The notes: generated from the letters alone by a model not told the origin. A stretch of 64,000 nt of DNA from Tachypleus tridentatus (GCF_004210375.1 NC_134834.1:18097027-18161026); one strand, 5' to 3'. Shown: positions 28,764-41,021, counted from the first letter of the stretch. Program-made: numbers and translations.

Positions 28764-29378
28764 ACTTTACGAAATTCTAAGAATCGAGAGCAAAAAAGCT
28801 GGGAACCTGACGACACAAGCAGTAACGAACCACCAAGGTCTTAACCAGAATAGTCTGTCAGTCAAGCGAAATTAATTGAACCATTGTAAACACCAGGATG
28901 TCATTGGTCAACATCCGCTTAAGAAAAATAACGAGCTAATAAATTCATCTAAAAAAACAACAACAACAGTGATAGTACTGACACAACCTCGTATCGGCTA
29001 CCTATATCATTAACGTTGAAAAATAAAATAAATATTATATATGTACGTCAAACAGGATCGTTACTAAAGACGAGACCAAAATTGTTGATTAACGACCGTG
29101 AAAAGAACACAAAGACTTTAGCCTAATTTCCGTTTGAAATGGTCGATAGGATATTCGGACTTTATCTTGTAGAACCTGTTAGAGTGATATATCAGTCAAC
29201 CACTGTTTGTTTGTAATCTTATTATAACAACTGTTTTTGAAGGGCGGGTGGGAAATATTGAAACTTTCTGTGTCACTAATTGAAGAGGTAACTAGTTGTA
29301 GTCGCATGTATTCCCATTTGTTTTATATGTTTCTTGATACTCTAACACTCATTGATTGAAGGATGACATTGTATTTCC
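28764..29378. other. intergenic, nothing recognised
   Basis: AT-rich unique sequence without an open frame, splice-bounded exon or repeat that I could identify. Confidence 0.5.
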
Positions 29379-29455
29379 AGATGTTTAGGGAGCTCGACTT
29401 GCGATCTAAGGGTCGTGGGCTCGAATCACTGTCCTACCACATGTTCTCGCTTTTT
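29379..29455 (+). repeat. SINE family I head fragment
   Basis: Only the tRNA-like part and the first bases after it (ATCTAAGGGTCGTGGGCTCG). It stops at a T/A-rich run and is followed at once by a complete copy. Confidence 0.7.
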
Positions 29456-29468
29456 TTAAAAAAAAGAT

Positions 29469-29731
29469 GGTCCGGCATGTCCAGGTGGGTTAAGGCGTTT
29501 AACTCGCAATCTGAGGGTCGCGGCTTCGAATCTCCGTCGCACTAAATATGCTCGCCCTTTCAGTCGTGGGGGCGTTATAATGAGACGGTCAATCCCACTA
29601 TTCGTTGGTAAGAGAGTAGGCCAAGTGTTGGCGGTAGGTTGTGATGACTAGCTGCCTTCCCCCTAGTCTTACACTGCTAAATTAGGGACGGCTAACGCAG
29701 ACGGTCCTCGTGTAGCTTTGCGCGAAATTAT
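29469..29731 (+). repeat. tRNA-derived SINE, family I, full length
   Basis: Full copy on the plus strand, from the GGTCCGGCATG head to the GCTTTGCGCGAAATT tail. A small open frame across its head is a by-product of the repeat, not a gene. Confidence 0.9.
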
Positions 29732-29819
29732 ATAAAAAGAAATATTATAAAAGATTCAACCAAGCTAAAAAATTGAAACTTGATTCCCTAAATTAGCGAG
29801 GATATTGTTTAGGTAAACA

Positions 29820-30087
29820 TTGGTTTGAATTTTGCGCAAAGCTACACGACGACTATCTGTGCTAGCCGTCCCTAATTTAGGAGTGTAAGACTAGAGGGAA
29901 GGCAGATAGTCATCACCTCTCACCTCAATTTTTGAGCTACTCTTCTGCAACTAATAATGGGATTGACCGTTACATTACAAAGCCCCCAAGACTGAAAGAG
30001 CGAGCATGTTTGATGCGACGGGGATTCGAAGTCGCGACCCTCAGATTTGGAGTCGAGGGCCTTAACTACGTGGTAATGCCGAGCCTG
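29820..30087 (-). repeat. tRNA-derived SINE, family I, full length
   Basis: Minus-strand copy with both the tail (TTTGCGCAAAGCTACACG) and the head (ending GGTAATGCCGAGCC). About 90 bp from the preceding copy and in opposite orientation. Confidence 0.9.
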
Positions 30088-31142
30088 AGGGAAATATATA
30101 ATATAAAGTGAATATATTCCAATTTTATATGTTTTTAATTGCTAGAGGGATTCATTGTGAGGTTCATAACGATTTAGCAATATAGTTTTTGTGAAGTCTC
30201 TCGTAAAGGAAGCTTTAATAGAAGGCGAAACAAAAGAGGTGTCAAAGTTAAAACAGTGACAACAAATTTAATCATAGCATGTCTCCAGCAAGTATCCTGA
30301 TTCGATGTTGCTGCAAGATATTTATTAATGCTTTAAATATAAGAGTTTAATGGTCAGTGGTGCTCAGATGATTCATTTTGAGACGTGGGGAGTATTACGT
30401 GTGCATCCATAACTTTTTAAATGTGAAAGTACTGACACATTACTTTAAAATGTGCCTTGCAGAAAATACCGTTATTAACTGTAAGGGATGTGAAAAGGTT
30501 ATCCACATTTTCCGTTACCACTGTATGTTATTATTAATTGTCCTGCTATTGTACGCAAAGTAGCTTTGTAAACACTGACTTTAGCACGATATTGTGTTCA
30601 AAAGATGGCGCTACCATCTAGGTCGTTAATTATTTGGCTTCGACGAGTACAAAAACTAAATTACCGGTGGCAAACACCACAAGTGCTAATACATTTCCAT
30701 CACAAACACTCTACTTTTATTAATATGTTGATAACAATTTCAAGATATTTTTTATCACAACATCAAAGACTGATAAGCTTGTGAAATGGAGAGAGGACAA
30801 GGAACACAAGAGTGTATGTTTTATTATAAATTTATATCACTTCCTCTCGCGATTCTGCATCCTAACACCGCATATGTTTTTTTCTAAACAAAAGCACAGT
30901 CTTATTGGAGGTTGTTCTACACAGGTTGTTTCATACCATTAAAACTATTTAAAAAGAAAGAATTATTTCAAACAATGAACTTATTTTACCCTTGTTGTCC
31001 TTCTACTAATAGCAAGAATCTCCCGGTGAACGCTTGTTCAATATGCGTTTGGTTTGTTACACGTTGTCTGATCTAAATAGTTTAATGAAATCTTTTTTAA
31101 CAAAGGTATTGTCTTAACTTCCACTGTTATTTGGTAATGCAT
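30088..31142. other. intergenic, no gene recognised
   Basis: No convincing exon. A 61-codon open frame near 30,380 has no recognisable domain and is probably chance. A short inverted repeat AGATGG...CCATCT lies at 30,603-30,619. Confidence 0.5.
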
Positions 31143-31988
31143 GGAACTCTTTTAATAGTTTATTGATGTCATATGGTGCTGTACGATGCTTAATATATGT
31201 GAATCTTTTAATGGTTTATTGATGTCATATGATACAATAGAATGCTTAATATATGTGAATCTTTTAATGGGTATTGATGTTATATGATGCTGTATTATGC
31301 TTAATATATATGAATCTTTTAATGGTTTATTGATGTCATATGGTACTTTAGAATGCTTAATACATGTGAATCTTTTAATGGTTTATTGATGTCATATGGT
31401 ACTTTAGAATGCTCAATATATATGAATCTTTTTAATGGTTTATTGGTGTCATATGATACAGTAGGATGCTTAATATATATGAATATTTTAATGGTTTATT
31501 GGTGTTATATGGTACAGTAGAATGCTTAATATATGTGAATCTTTTAATGGTTTATTGATGTCGTATGTTACTTTAGGATGCTTAATATATATGAATCTTT
31601 TAACGGTTTATTGGTGTCATATGGTGCTGTATGATGCTTAATATATGTGAATCTTTCAATGGTTTTTTGATGTGGTATGGTACTTTAGGATTCTTAATAT
31701 ATGTGAATCTTTTAACGGTTTATTGGTGTCATATGGTGCTGTATGATGCTTAATATATGTGAATCTTTCAATGGTTTTTTGATGTGGTATGGTACTTTAG
31801 GATTCTTAATATATGTGAATCTTTTAATGGTTTATTGATGTCATATGGTGCTGTATGATGCTTAATATATGTGAATCTTTTAATGGTTTATTGATGTCAT
31901 ATGGTGCTGTATGATGCTTAATATATGTGAATCTTTTAATGGTTTACTGACGTCATATGGTACTACATAGTGTTTAAGTTAATATGAA
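31143..31988. repeat. 56-bp minisatellite, about 15 units
   Basis: Units begin GAATCTTTTAATGGTTTATT and continue with GATGTCATATGGTGCTGTAT and GATGCTTAATATATGT. Unit starts at 31,201 and 31,257 give the 56-bp period, with some 55-bp units. The middle is variable (GGTACTTTAG or GGTGCTGTAT). The last unit is the most diverged and reads TGACGTCATATGG. Confidence 0.93.
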
Positions 31989-32649
31989 GTTGTTAGTTGT
32001 TTGTTTGTAACAAATGCTTGTTGATAATTCAAATATAACTTTTTACATTTATCATTTGTGGTTTCTCAATAGGCCAAAGATCTTAAAATGCTTACTTGTG
32101 TTTTCTTACTGATTAGAAGTGTTAATGAACTTTGTAAACCTATAGGTTGCTTTATGATGACCTGTGTATTGTTATTCTTGTAAAGCATGTAAACAGTTTA
32201 CCAAGAACGTGGATATGCTAGTCACTGAAAACCTTTAAATTATTTACTGATATCATGGGTGTCGTAGATCTACGAAAGGCTTAAGACAATTCGTTTGTAA
32301 TGCAGTTTTCTTTATCGGTCGTTTCACTATGTGTAGTATACTGAATGATTTGTTTGAATCAGTTAAATAACTGGTCATTCCAACACTGTTATAAGTGATA
32401 AGAATAATAGTCACAAAGCTTACGAGAGCAAAAAAGACAACATCTTCTGAGGAGTTTTAAAAGGGTTATGAAAAGATGGCCTAATTCCTTGATGGCTAAT
32501 ACTGAGTGTGTACTATGTCTCATCGCTTAACCGCGCTAAGCGGGGTGGTTGTTGATATTGTTTAAGATGGATGACCATAGGATATGATTTCTTTTATTGG
32601 TTTTGTGACCTCGTGCTATAGGACAGCAATATTCTCCAACTTTGACTGA
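31989..32649. other. intergenic, nothing recognised
   Basis: No repeat family or exon identified. Confidence 0.45.
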
Positions 32650-32817
32650 TTGACTAGAGGAAAAACTGTTAGTCTTCGCCACCTGTTGACCGAAAAGTTA
32701 TATTTGAGCACTCTTCTTGTTTCTTACCCACCACAGCAAAGTGCAGCAACAAGCCTCGAACCACGAACCCTTGGATTCATAGTCCGAGCACACTACCCAA
32801 TAAAACACGCCGAGCCA
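32650..32817 (-). repeat. old, diverged SINE family I copy
   Basis: Minus-strand fragment. ACTAGAGG, the CTCTTCTT part and a tRNA-like head ending CACGCCGAGCC can be lined up with family I, but with many differences. A 111-codon open frame crosses it and shows no protein signature, so I do not call a gene. Confidence 0.55.
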
Positions 32818-33275
32818 ACTAATAAGTTGTTAGCCGTAATTTGTAAAATTGGGTTTTGCAATTCAGATCGTTTATTCGTTTTGCTTAGTTACATAAAATA
32901 TTTATTAATCGTTGCCAAAGCGACAAGATTCTGCAATTTTCTTCTTTCAAATTCATTTTTCAGTGTATACACAGAAGTAAGTTGACAGCCACAAAACCAC
33001 TTTGTTTTAATGTGCAGCTAATCTATCATATTATCGGATCCTTGAACGTAAAACCTTACACATAAACCCACTGGAACAGAATCGATTGATATGGATATAA
33101 ATGATCTTCCCTTAACAGTACCCTGGATTAAACGACAGATAAGATATATCAGTTAATGATAATTTAAACCGAATTTCATACACACGTAAGCTTAACAATT
33201 CTAAGGTTCTTATCATTACGTACTGATAAGTTATTTTTTTACAGTATATATTGATTGCTATTCTATTATCCTCTT

Positions 33276-33390
33276 TACCTGGTATAATGGTATATCTGAG
33301 GAGTTATATCACTAGAAACGAGGTTTCGATACCAGTGGTGAACATAACACAGATAGCTTTTTGTGTAGCTTTGTTGGTCAAAAACAAGTG
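33276..33390 (+). repeat. SINE family II copy, diverged
   Basis: Starts near CCTGGTATAATGGTATATCTG, has the B-box-like GGTTTCGATACC and ends with CACAGATAGC then TGTGTAGCTTTG. These parts are in the same order as in the better copy at 61,928. Confidence 0.6.
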
Positions 33391-33419
33391 ACCTTTCTCT
33401 ATCATTTATTGTTCCAAAA

Positions 33420-33530
33420 TTTGCTCGTGGCTGCTTAGCAGTACTCACAAGGGCTAAGATTCTGAGTTCGATCCTTGTTATGGATACGGCGCAAAGAGCT
33501 CACTGCGCAGCTTTGCGCACATAAACAAAT
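33420..33530 (+). repeat. possible further tRNA-like SINE fragment
   Basis: TGAGTTCGATCCTTG resembles a B box and is followed about 45 bp later by GCAGCTTTGCGCACATAAAC, close to the tail of the other SINEs. The head does not match family I or II well. Confidence 0.4.
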
Positions 33531-33565
33531 AAATCAAAACCAAAACCCCACTTAATATTTCCATT

Positions 33566-33665
33566 TCTGGTTTATGTGGTTACACTTACATCTGGTTTAT
33601 GTGGTTACACTTACATCTGGTTTATGTGGTTACACTTACATCTGGTTTACGTGGTTACACTTACA
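33566..33665. repeat. 25-bp x 4 tandem repeat
   Basis: Four units built from TCTGGTTTATGTGG and TTACACTTACA. The first three are identical and the fourth has TTTACG. A small open frame over it is a by-product. Confidence 0.95.
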
Positions 33666-34082
33666 ATTTTGAAATTAAAAAACAAGTCTTATTTCAGCCC
33701 TCGGTTATCATACCAGTTATCATTGTTATCTTCATATTAAGTGCCCTATGCATGAGTAGTTTCTATTCTTATATGGCATTGATTCTGCTACTGTAACCCA
33801 CAAATCTTTGTTATTTAAAGTAAAGTTCAAATCTTGGTATAAGACCCTATCGGATACTAATTATTTAATGTTTCATAATTTTAATATTTCTTGTGACCTT
33901 TAGTGGATCAGACTAAGGGATAAAAACCCTAATATTTTGGGTCGATCATCTTTGTAGTGGGCTTAACAGAGATAACCCATTTGCTCCTTCGCGTATAGCA
34001 ACAAATAAACAAAATTTTTACGAATACATTTTTAGTTAATAATATACATGTTTTTTTTTCTCTATTAGAAGTGACCTAGATA

Positions 34083-34130
34083 CACGTGAAGAACAAATAT
34101 TTGATGATTGGTTATAAAGGAACGGAGCAT
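34083..34130 (+). promoter_or_regulatory. putative promoter-proximal region of gustatory receptor gene 1
   Basis: Contains CACGTG (34,083-34,088), an inverted CCAAT box GATTGGTT (34,106-34,113), a TATA-like TTATAAAGG overlapping its end, and CGGAGCATGCGCA (from 34,123). The GATTGGTT lies 109 bp before the ATG. The second receptor gene has the same 8-mer in the same orientation at nearly the same distance. No transcription start is known. Confidence 0.35.
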
Positions 34131-34221
34131 GCGCATAGCATACGAGCTCATAATGATAAATTCTCTCTGAAAGACACGAACACCTAGCTCTCTGGCGTTG
34201 ACTAATATATCGAAGATTGAC

Positions 34222-35184
34222 ATGGCGTTTCATAGTCGAATCACCTCAATTTATTTGAATGAAGAGAATGAGAAAAACGAACCGGCCCGTAGCTCCATCT
34301 ACCAAACTTTCCGCACAATTTTGAGATTCTGTAGAATCTTTGGAGGGTCTTGTGTGGAAGGCTTAGCGGAAAGTGGTCCAGAGAATGCTTATGCGAAAAG
34401 ATGCAGTTTCGTGACAATTTACGCTGTTATCATATGGTTACTTATGCTATCAGGCTGTTGTGTGACGATATTACATACACTTGAATCAGATGTTTATTCA
34501 CCATTCACAAATTTCATCAACTCTTCAGCGATCGTGCTTATGGGTCTCGGTTCCTTTGGTTTCGCTATGGTGTCTTGGTACAAAGGACCTGACTGCGTTT
34601 CAATTTTGAAACAAATTCTTGTTCTAGAGAGAGAACTTGGACTCTCTTCTGCAAACGAAACAAAAATTAAAAGGTTTTCAAAGATGTATTTGATATTATT
34701 TTACCTTTTTTTACCTTTTATCACAGTATTGTGCGTGACAGTGGCAGGATATTCATATATGGAGTATCGAAACTTACTACACACATTATTTGGTTTCGCA
34801 AGTTTCCTTTTCCTTCTGGCATGGGGAGAACATTACATCTTGTACGTCCTTTATTTCGCTGTTGTGTTTATCGGATTATTTGATTCTCTGAACAGTCAAG
34901 TTGAAGAGATGTTAGACAAAGTGGGGAAAATAGACCTTTTAGAAATGCAGAGATTCAAGAAACTTCATTCGAGTCTGTCCAGCATCATGAAAGAAACTGA
35001 TAGGCTTTTATCTCCTGGAATATTTATTTACTTTTCCAATGGAACCATATTTTGTTGCATCTGGGGATCCATGTTGAATGGATCTTTGAATATTATTTCG
35101 AGATTATTTGTACTGTTTCTATTGACTAACAGTTTTGTAGGCATGTTTATGATGACCTCTTATTCTGAATGTTTGGGAAAGAAG
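34222..35184 (+). CDS. gustatory receptor gene 1, exon 1
   Basis: 321 codons, TM1 to TM6. It ends ...CLGKK at AAG|GTACTT, phase 0. The open frame runs on into the intron to 35,244, but that extension has no counterpart in the family. Confidence 0.88.
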
Positions 35185-38100
35185 GTACTTTTATTTATTT
35201 ATTACAGTCATTGTTATAGACAGTTTAGATCAGCAACCAATTGAAAAACTAAAAGGTTCAATTCTTCATCTAAAGAAAGCGGATTTCACTTTTGAAAATA
35301 ATTTTTTTTTATCTTAAAAAAATATTAGATTGTTTAATCGCAGTTGATCTACCTGTTATGATTCCTAATCCTTCCATGGATTATCAGTTTTACAGTGCAT
35401 TAAAAATTATGTCTGTTTTTATATGCAATGTTTATATTTTACAATACATATAATTTATCTTTATTATTGCATACGTACGTTATCCAGGTAAGACGGATCT
35501 TCAGAATTGTAGAAGGAACTTCTCCAGGAAATCTTCCTCTGAGTTACATGCAACAAGTAAGTGGAATTACAGTTTTACAGAACTACATAACCACTCTTTG
35601 GAGGGTTATTATGACACTGTCTCTTGGGCAAAGAGAGGCCGCAATCCTCTAATAATCCTTCGGTCCTTAGAGCTGGAACGAGATAACAAAATTAATACAT
35701 TAGTCCAACTAAGGGATCTTCTTTCCATCAGTTCTAGTCCATCTAAAGGCATCACGTATCAAAGAGTTTCAGCGATGTTTTTTATATGGAAATCTTGTTT
35801 TTCATTACCTCCATGAGTAATAAGTTTAGCTACTACATTACGTGGAAATCTCTACATGTATCGGTGCTCTTATCTGAAGTTGATATTTCTCGTGATTACA
35901 CTCAATGATAAATCATTTAAATCTGTTCAAACAATTAGCGCGCTCATTCAACTCATTTTTATCCACATACCCCTAACATACCCCCGAAACATGCTTATTT
36001 TATTCCTGTCTCATTCTCCATCACCACTCAGTCTACTGACTCTGTCCGTCCACTGACTCTATCCCTCCACTGACTCTGTCCGATCCCATGTCCAACGTGG
36101 GTTGGAATGAAATTGCACTGTGAAACACAAATAGGAGGCTGACACACATGCCTTCTTATTATTGTTATCTACTTTACATCAATAGGACCTCAGTATATCG
36201 TACGTTTGTTTTCGAATTTCGCGCAAAGCTACTCAAGGGCTATCTGCGCTAGCCGTCCTTAATTTAGCAGTGTAAGACTAGAGGGAAGGCATCACCACCC
36301 ACCGCCAACTCTTGGGCTACTCTTTTATCAACGAATAGTGGGATTGACCGTAACTTTATAACGCCCCCTAGGCTAAGAGGGCGAGCATGTTTGATGCGGT
36401 GGGGATTCGAACCCTCAACCCTCAGATTACGAATCGAACACCTTAACCCACCTGGCCATGCCGGGCCAACATCACATGTACAAACTGTACTATTTTCTGC
36501 GTTAGGTCTACATCCGGAAAACACTGACATATCACTTTTGGTTAATTCTATGTACTTGAATAGAGATAAAAAAGTACTTGAATAAAAAACGAACAATGAA
36601 GGCTGTACAAAGTTAATAAGCACAACCAACATGTTAAAGTGTTTAAAAGCGTTTCAAATGTTTTGTTGACTATATTACACCATAGAAACTTCTTACATGA
36701 ACTCTGGGAAAAACGTCACAAAACAGTTGACCAATGAATTGGGCGAATTTGTTTTACTTGTATATGTGTGTGTGTGTGGATTTTGAGTGTTTGTTTGTTT
36801 TGAATTTCGCGCAAAGCTACTCGAGGGCTATCTGCGCTAACCGTCCCTAATTTAGCAGTGTAAGACTAGAGATAGAGTAGCTAGTCATCACCACCCACCG
36901 CCAACTCTTGGGCTACTCTTTTATCAACGAAGAGTGGGATTAACCGTCACATTATAACGCTCCCATAACTGAAAGAGTGAACATGTTTGGTGTGACGGTG
37001 ATTCGAACCTCCGACTTTTGGATTACGAGTCGAACGCCTTAACCCACCTGGCCATGCCGGGCCCGTATTTCGACTGAAGTAAGTGGAATTGACTACCAGT
37101 GTTTACTACGTATTAAAGTACGGATCAAACACACAGAAGCCCAAATAACTGAAAAATGTATGTAATAATAATTACATTTAACGTAATAATTACATATTTT
37201 AATCAATAATTTAGAGTTGTAAGGATATTATTTCAGTCGTTATAGCATCCGTTGCAGACAAATTGTTAAGCTGTACTGCTCTAAAATACTTATCGCACCA
37301 AATATGCTCGTCCTTTCAGCCGTGGGGACGTTGCAATGTTAAGACCAATCCCACTATTCGTTGGTAAAAAAAGTAGCCCAAGTTGGCCGTGAGTGATGAT
37401 GACTAGCTATCTTCCCTCTAGTCTTACAATGCTAAATTAGAGACGGCGAGCGCAGATGGCCTTCATATAGCTTTGCGCCAAATTAAAAACAAACCAATCG
37501 AAATCCTGTTTTTAAACGCTTTTAAAGTAGATTTCTTAAATAATCAAACCATAGCTCTTCTAAGATTCTTCTTACAGTTAAATGTTTCATTATTTTTTTT
37601 ATTAGAAAGTTTTGTCAGTGATTTTGTCTCTTGAATGATTTTCACCAGTGACAAACCTTGTTCTTTTCAGATGCCTCTTTCGGTTCTGATGACGTCAAAC
37701 GGAGAAGTGCACTTCACTGCTTCAGGGTTCTTCAAGATTAACAGTGCTTTGATGACAACGGTAAAGCGAAGTTAGATAAATATTTTGTAGGCTTTAGTGA
37801 TAAAATGTGGTAAAACATCCTTACAACATATAGAATTCGAACATGTTATGTTTATATGAACGATGATTCTTTAGTATTTTAGTTTATACAAATTGATACA
37901 CGTCTGCTTAAAACAAAATCAGGATGACCTACTGGTCAGCTTGCCGGACAGTGGCTCCTAGAATCCAGATTTAAAAAAATACAACAACGACAACAACAAC
38001 AACAATGGTTGGCCGTATTTGCTGCCTCCTGTCTACTTTAACATGTCAACAAGTCCAATAAAGGAAGAAGACGTAATACTTTCTCTGTTGAGCTGACTGT

Positions 38101-38371
38101 TCTTCACGTGTATTTTTAGTTACCTTGTGAATATTTACATCTGTCTTCCAAGTAACCATAATCTTTACTGCTTTAAGAAACAACACGTAGAACTAACACA
38201 CAAATGTGTGTTAAATAACATGTGAATCTAGTATTTCAGGAATTACTTAAAGAAATTTTCAAAAAAATCGTATAAAACGTTTTGTCAAATCAGTTTTTCT
38301 TTATCCTTTTTCAGATAACTGGAGCGATATTTACTTACACCGTCATTTTGATCCAGAATCGGGAGTTGTGA
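34222..38371 (+). CDS. gustatory receptor family 7TM chemoreceptor, gene 1 (four exons)
   Basis: Insect-type gustatory receptor, expected at the plasma membrane of chemosensory cells as a ligand-gated cation channel; the ligand is unknown. Coding exons: 34,222-35,184, 35,488-35,556, 37,671-37,760 and 38,315-38,371, all joined in phase 0 at GT/AG sites, for a 392-residue protein, usual for the family. Hydrophobic segments fall near residues 62-86, 98-119, 155-176, 188-222 (probably including the re-entrant/TM4 region), 264-287 and 292-312, and TM7 spans exons 3-4. The family signature is clear: FTASGFF at about 359-365, then TYTVILIQ at 381-388, close to the C-terminus. WYKGP (119-123) and LKQI.VLE follow TM2 and are shared with gene 2. 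I chose the ATG at 34,222 because the open frame upstream has no earlier ATG. An undetected 5' exon cannot be ruled out. The introns carry three family I SINE copies. Confidence 0.88.
35488..35556 (+). CDS. gustatory receptor gene 1, exon 2
   Basis: 23 codons between TATCCAG and GTAAGT, beginning VRRIFRIVEG and ending LSYMQQ. It has the same length and the same QQ end as exon 2 of gene 2. Confidence 0.85.
36205..36466 (-). repeat. SINE family I, in intron 2 of receptor gene 1
   Basis: Full-length copy antisense to the gene, with a small deletion after GAAGGC. The head ends GGCCATGCCGGGCC. The 122-codon minus-strand and 64-codon plus-strand open frames here are repeat by-products. Confidence 0.93.
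36790..37063 (-). repeat. SINE family I, in intron 2 of receptor gene 1
   Basis: Full-length copy in the same orientation as the one about 320 bp before it. A short TG run directly precedes it (about 36,764-36,778). Confidence 0.93.
37292..37494 (+). repeat. SINE family I, head-truncated, in intron 2 of receptor gene 1
   Basis: Lacks the tRNA-like part. Starts at TCGCACCAAATATGCTCG and keeps the body and tail to AAAAACAAACC. Confidence 0.88.
37671..37760 (+). CDS. gustatory receptor gene 1, exon 3
   Basis: 30 codons between TTCTTTTCAG and GTAAAG, phase 0. Contains HFTASGFFKIN, the conserved start of TM7. Confidence 0.9.
37978..38006. repeat. short CAA-rich simple repeat in intron 3
   Basis: Imperfect run of (CAA)n on the plus strand between exons 3 and 4 of receptor gene 1. 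Confidence 0.8.
38315..38371 (+). CDS. gustatory receptor gene 1, exon 4 (last)
   Basis: After TTTTTCAG it encodes ITGAIFTYTVILIQNREL and a TGA stop. This is the TYhhhhhQ motif that closes the family's TM7, with a tail of only four residues. Confidence 0.92.
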   Translation: MTGAIFTYTVILIQNREL

Positions 38372-39705
38372 ATCGTCATCGGTTCTACAATAATAATTAA
38401 ATGTTATCTCGTTAATAACATCGGCCCCCGCTAGTAACAACAAAATGTTTACTGTTTCTTGTTCCTGGACAGAAAGTGTTATTTCCCAATTGCTTAAGCC
38501 TAAAGTAAATAGAAAAGACCTATTTTGCTCTTCAAACTTTACTTTTGTGACCAGGGAGCGTATAACGAAAACAAGATGGGAGACGATATTTGGGATACGT
38601 GAAAGTGATATACATTACAGTCGCAACTCACAAAAAACTACTCATTTCTAAACATTTTTGTATAAATTTAGTATAAATACATGTAAATATTCATTCATAT
38701 GTTGGTTTATTCAGACCTTATGCAAATGAAAATGTACAAATTTTCTATACTTTTACAACATAAGCAATTAAGAAATAACACATACTATCCAGGAACAAAA
38801 TTTGTGTTACATAGCGTAATGTAACTAGTTAAAAATGCTGGTCTACCCACGAATTTGCAGCGTCTTAAAAGACTCAACAACTTGTAATGATTAGAATGTA
38901 TTGATTCATCAACTGGATACCTTCGTTGTTATCAACATTTTCGGCCATAATCCCAATAATACTACACCAAGTACGACCAATTTAGGTGATGTAGATTAGT
39001 CCTAATGTCGTATACTAAGCTAGCAGTGTTAAATAATTCTCGTGATATAACAGTGTACATGTGTAATAATTAAATGAAAATTGACGTACCATATGTGTTA
39101 ATAATTTAAAACTTACTGTTATTGTAAGAGATTAAAAAAAAGCGTTTCTATACGTTTGATTTCCAAACCTTATTCACTGTATTCTGTAAGTGTGATTTCG
39201 AAGCCTTACTTGTGGTATTCCGTATGCTCAAACTATAAGTCTTATTTATCGTATTCTGTAGGTTAATTTCTATTAACCGAGTGCTCAGCGGAAAAATAAG
39301 TTTTTTATACACGTTAGCATCCTATTAAAACTATCTTTTACTCAAGCTGAGATTCCTACTATTAATTTATCTGTATTTCGGTTTTTAGAAATATTAACTG
39401 TATATAAAGCAGCAGCTTGATTTATAAGTAATGCTTGTTAACAAGTTGGCTTGGGTGTTATTTAAATCTTTAATAAAGTAATATAGGGTGCGCCTGTATC
39501 TGTGATGACGTCATAATAAATGTAGTAACAGTTTTTGCTTGTGTGGTGTTTTTTTATGCACTGATAAAATTATTTTCATAGTTCCACTGTCGGTACATTT
39601 AAAACACATCATGAATAGAACCGAGCAATGTGACAAGAAACCATTATCAGAATAAAACTGTTAACCTGGAATAGTGGCGAAATACAAAAATAAACAAACC
39701 GATTT
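38372..39705. other. spacer between the two receptor genes, nothing further recognised
   Basis: AT-rich sequence downstream of the stop codon. Presumably includes the 3' UTR of gene 1, whose end I cannot place. A 68-codon open frame at 38,445 shows no domain. Confidence 0.45.
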
Positions 39706-39959
39706 GAGTTTTGTTTTTTAAATTTCGCGCAAAAGCTACATGAAGGGTATCTGCGCTAGCCGTCCCTAATTTAGCAGCGTAAGACCATCCAACGCCAACC
39801 CTTGGGCTATTCTCTTACCAATGAATAGTGAGATTGACCGTGACGTTATAACGCCCCCATGGCTAAAAGGGCGAGCATGTTTGGTGCGACGGGAATTTGA
39901 ACCCGCGACCTTCACATCACGAGTCGAGTGCCTTTAACCATCTGGTCATGCCGAGCCCC
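39706..39959 (-). repeat. SINE family I, with internal deletion
   Basis: Minus-strand copy lacking the ACTAGAGGGAAGGCAGC part in its middle, with head and tail present (end GGTCATGCCGAGCCC). Confidence 0.88.
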
Positions 39960-40029
39960 ATTTGAGTTTTGTAAGTCTTTAGAAGGGTAAGACCTGCACC
40001 AACTGAAAGACATTTCTTCTAACCCGTTC

Positions 40030-40286
40030 GGCCCGGCATGGCCAGAGGGGTTAAGGCGTTGGACTCGTAATCTGTAGGTCGCGGGTTTGAATTCCCGTCA
40101 CACCAAACATGCTCGTCCTTTTAGCCGTGGGGGCGTTGTAATGTGACTGTCAATCCAACTATTCGTTGGTTAAAGACTAGCCCAAGAGTTGGCGGTGGGT
40201 GGTGATGACTCGCTGCCTTCCCTCTAGTCTTACACTGCTAAATTAGGGGCGGCCAGCGAAAATAGCCATCATGTAACCATGCTTCA
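40030..40286 (+). repeat. SINE family I, full length
   Basis: Plus-strand copy starting GGCCCGGCATGGCCAGAGGG, with a degraded tail (ATGTAACCATGC). It lies about 70 bp from an opposite copy. Confidence 0.9.
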
Positions 40287-40539
40287 TAATTCATCGCAGC
40301 CTATAATTTATTTGTTTAATACTCGAAAACATTATATAATGTTAACAATACTATCAGTAGCATAATAGAAAGTTTTCCCGTGAAATGGTTTTAGTTTAAC
40401 GAACAGCACACGAGTAGTGCATAATAAACGGTCGTTTTAAAGTAGTTAGAAACACGTTTCCGCACTTGTAAAAGCTATGTACACACACGTAAGGAAGTAA
40501 CCACGCTTATCACGTATGAACACTTCTCTCAGTAAAGTT

Positions 40540-40670
40540 TGTTTGGTTCTTACTAAATACAAAGCTACACAAGGGGCTATCTGTGCTCTGTCCGACCACT
40601 GGTTGCAAAACCCGGTTTGTAGCAGCATAGATCCACAAACAATACGCTGTGCCACTGGTGGGGTGAGAGA
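40540..40670 (-). repeat. SINE family II
   Basis: Read on the minus strand: head CCAGTGGCACAGCG, B-box-like part, GCACAGATAGCCCC, then TTGTGTAGCTTTG. The open frames on both strands here are by-products. Confidence 0.7.
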
Positions 40671-41021
40671 GAGCTCTCTCAATGAAGCGTCATCTGTGAA
40701 ATAAAATACAACCTTAGTTTGAGTGTTTGTGTTTTTTTTTAGATCTAAACTGAAGGTTAAACGCAAATACTCAATTTTTTTATCTCTCGGTATTTGTTTC
40801 ACGATTAAAAATATCTGTTTCATTCTAACACTTTCCAATATTTGCCTTTATTTTCTTTCTTTTCCTTGTATTAAAATAATTAAAATATTTTATGACGTTT
40901 GTTTATACTCACATTCTTTTCAGAATTCAAATCTCATTTCAACAATTTCAAAATATAAAATTTTCCCATCAGAACTTCAGATACTAATAATGTACATCAG
41001 ACGTTTCATAGCTGAGATTTT

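Noticed and set aside
32650-32985. 111-codon open frame
   Set aside because: It crosses an old SINE copy and has no recognisable domain, so it is probably chance.
34198-34221. Start of receptor gene 1 at 34,198
   Set aside because: That codon is TTG. The first ATG in frame is at 34,222.
35428-35816. Open frames of 74 and 72 codons after exon 1 of receptor gene 1
   Set aside because: Only the 69-bp piece 35,488-35,556 fits the receptor. The rest has no family match and lies in intron 2.
36264-36632. 122-codon minus-strand open frame
   Set aside because: Its middle is the translated SINE head and body. No independent protein signature.
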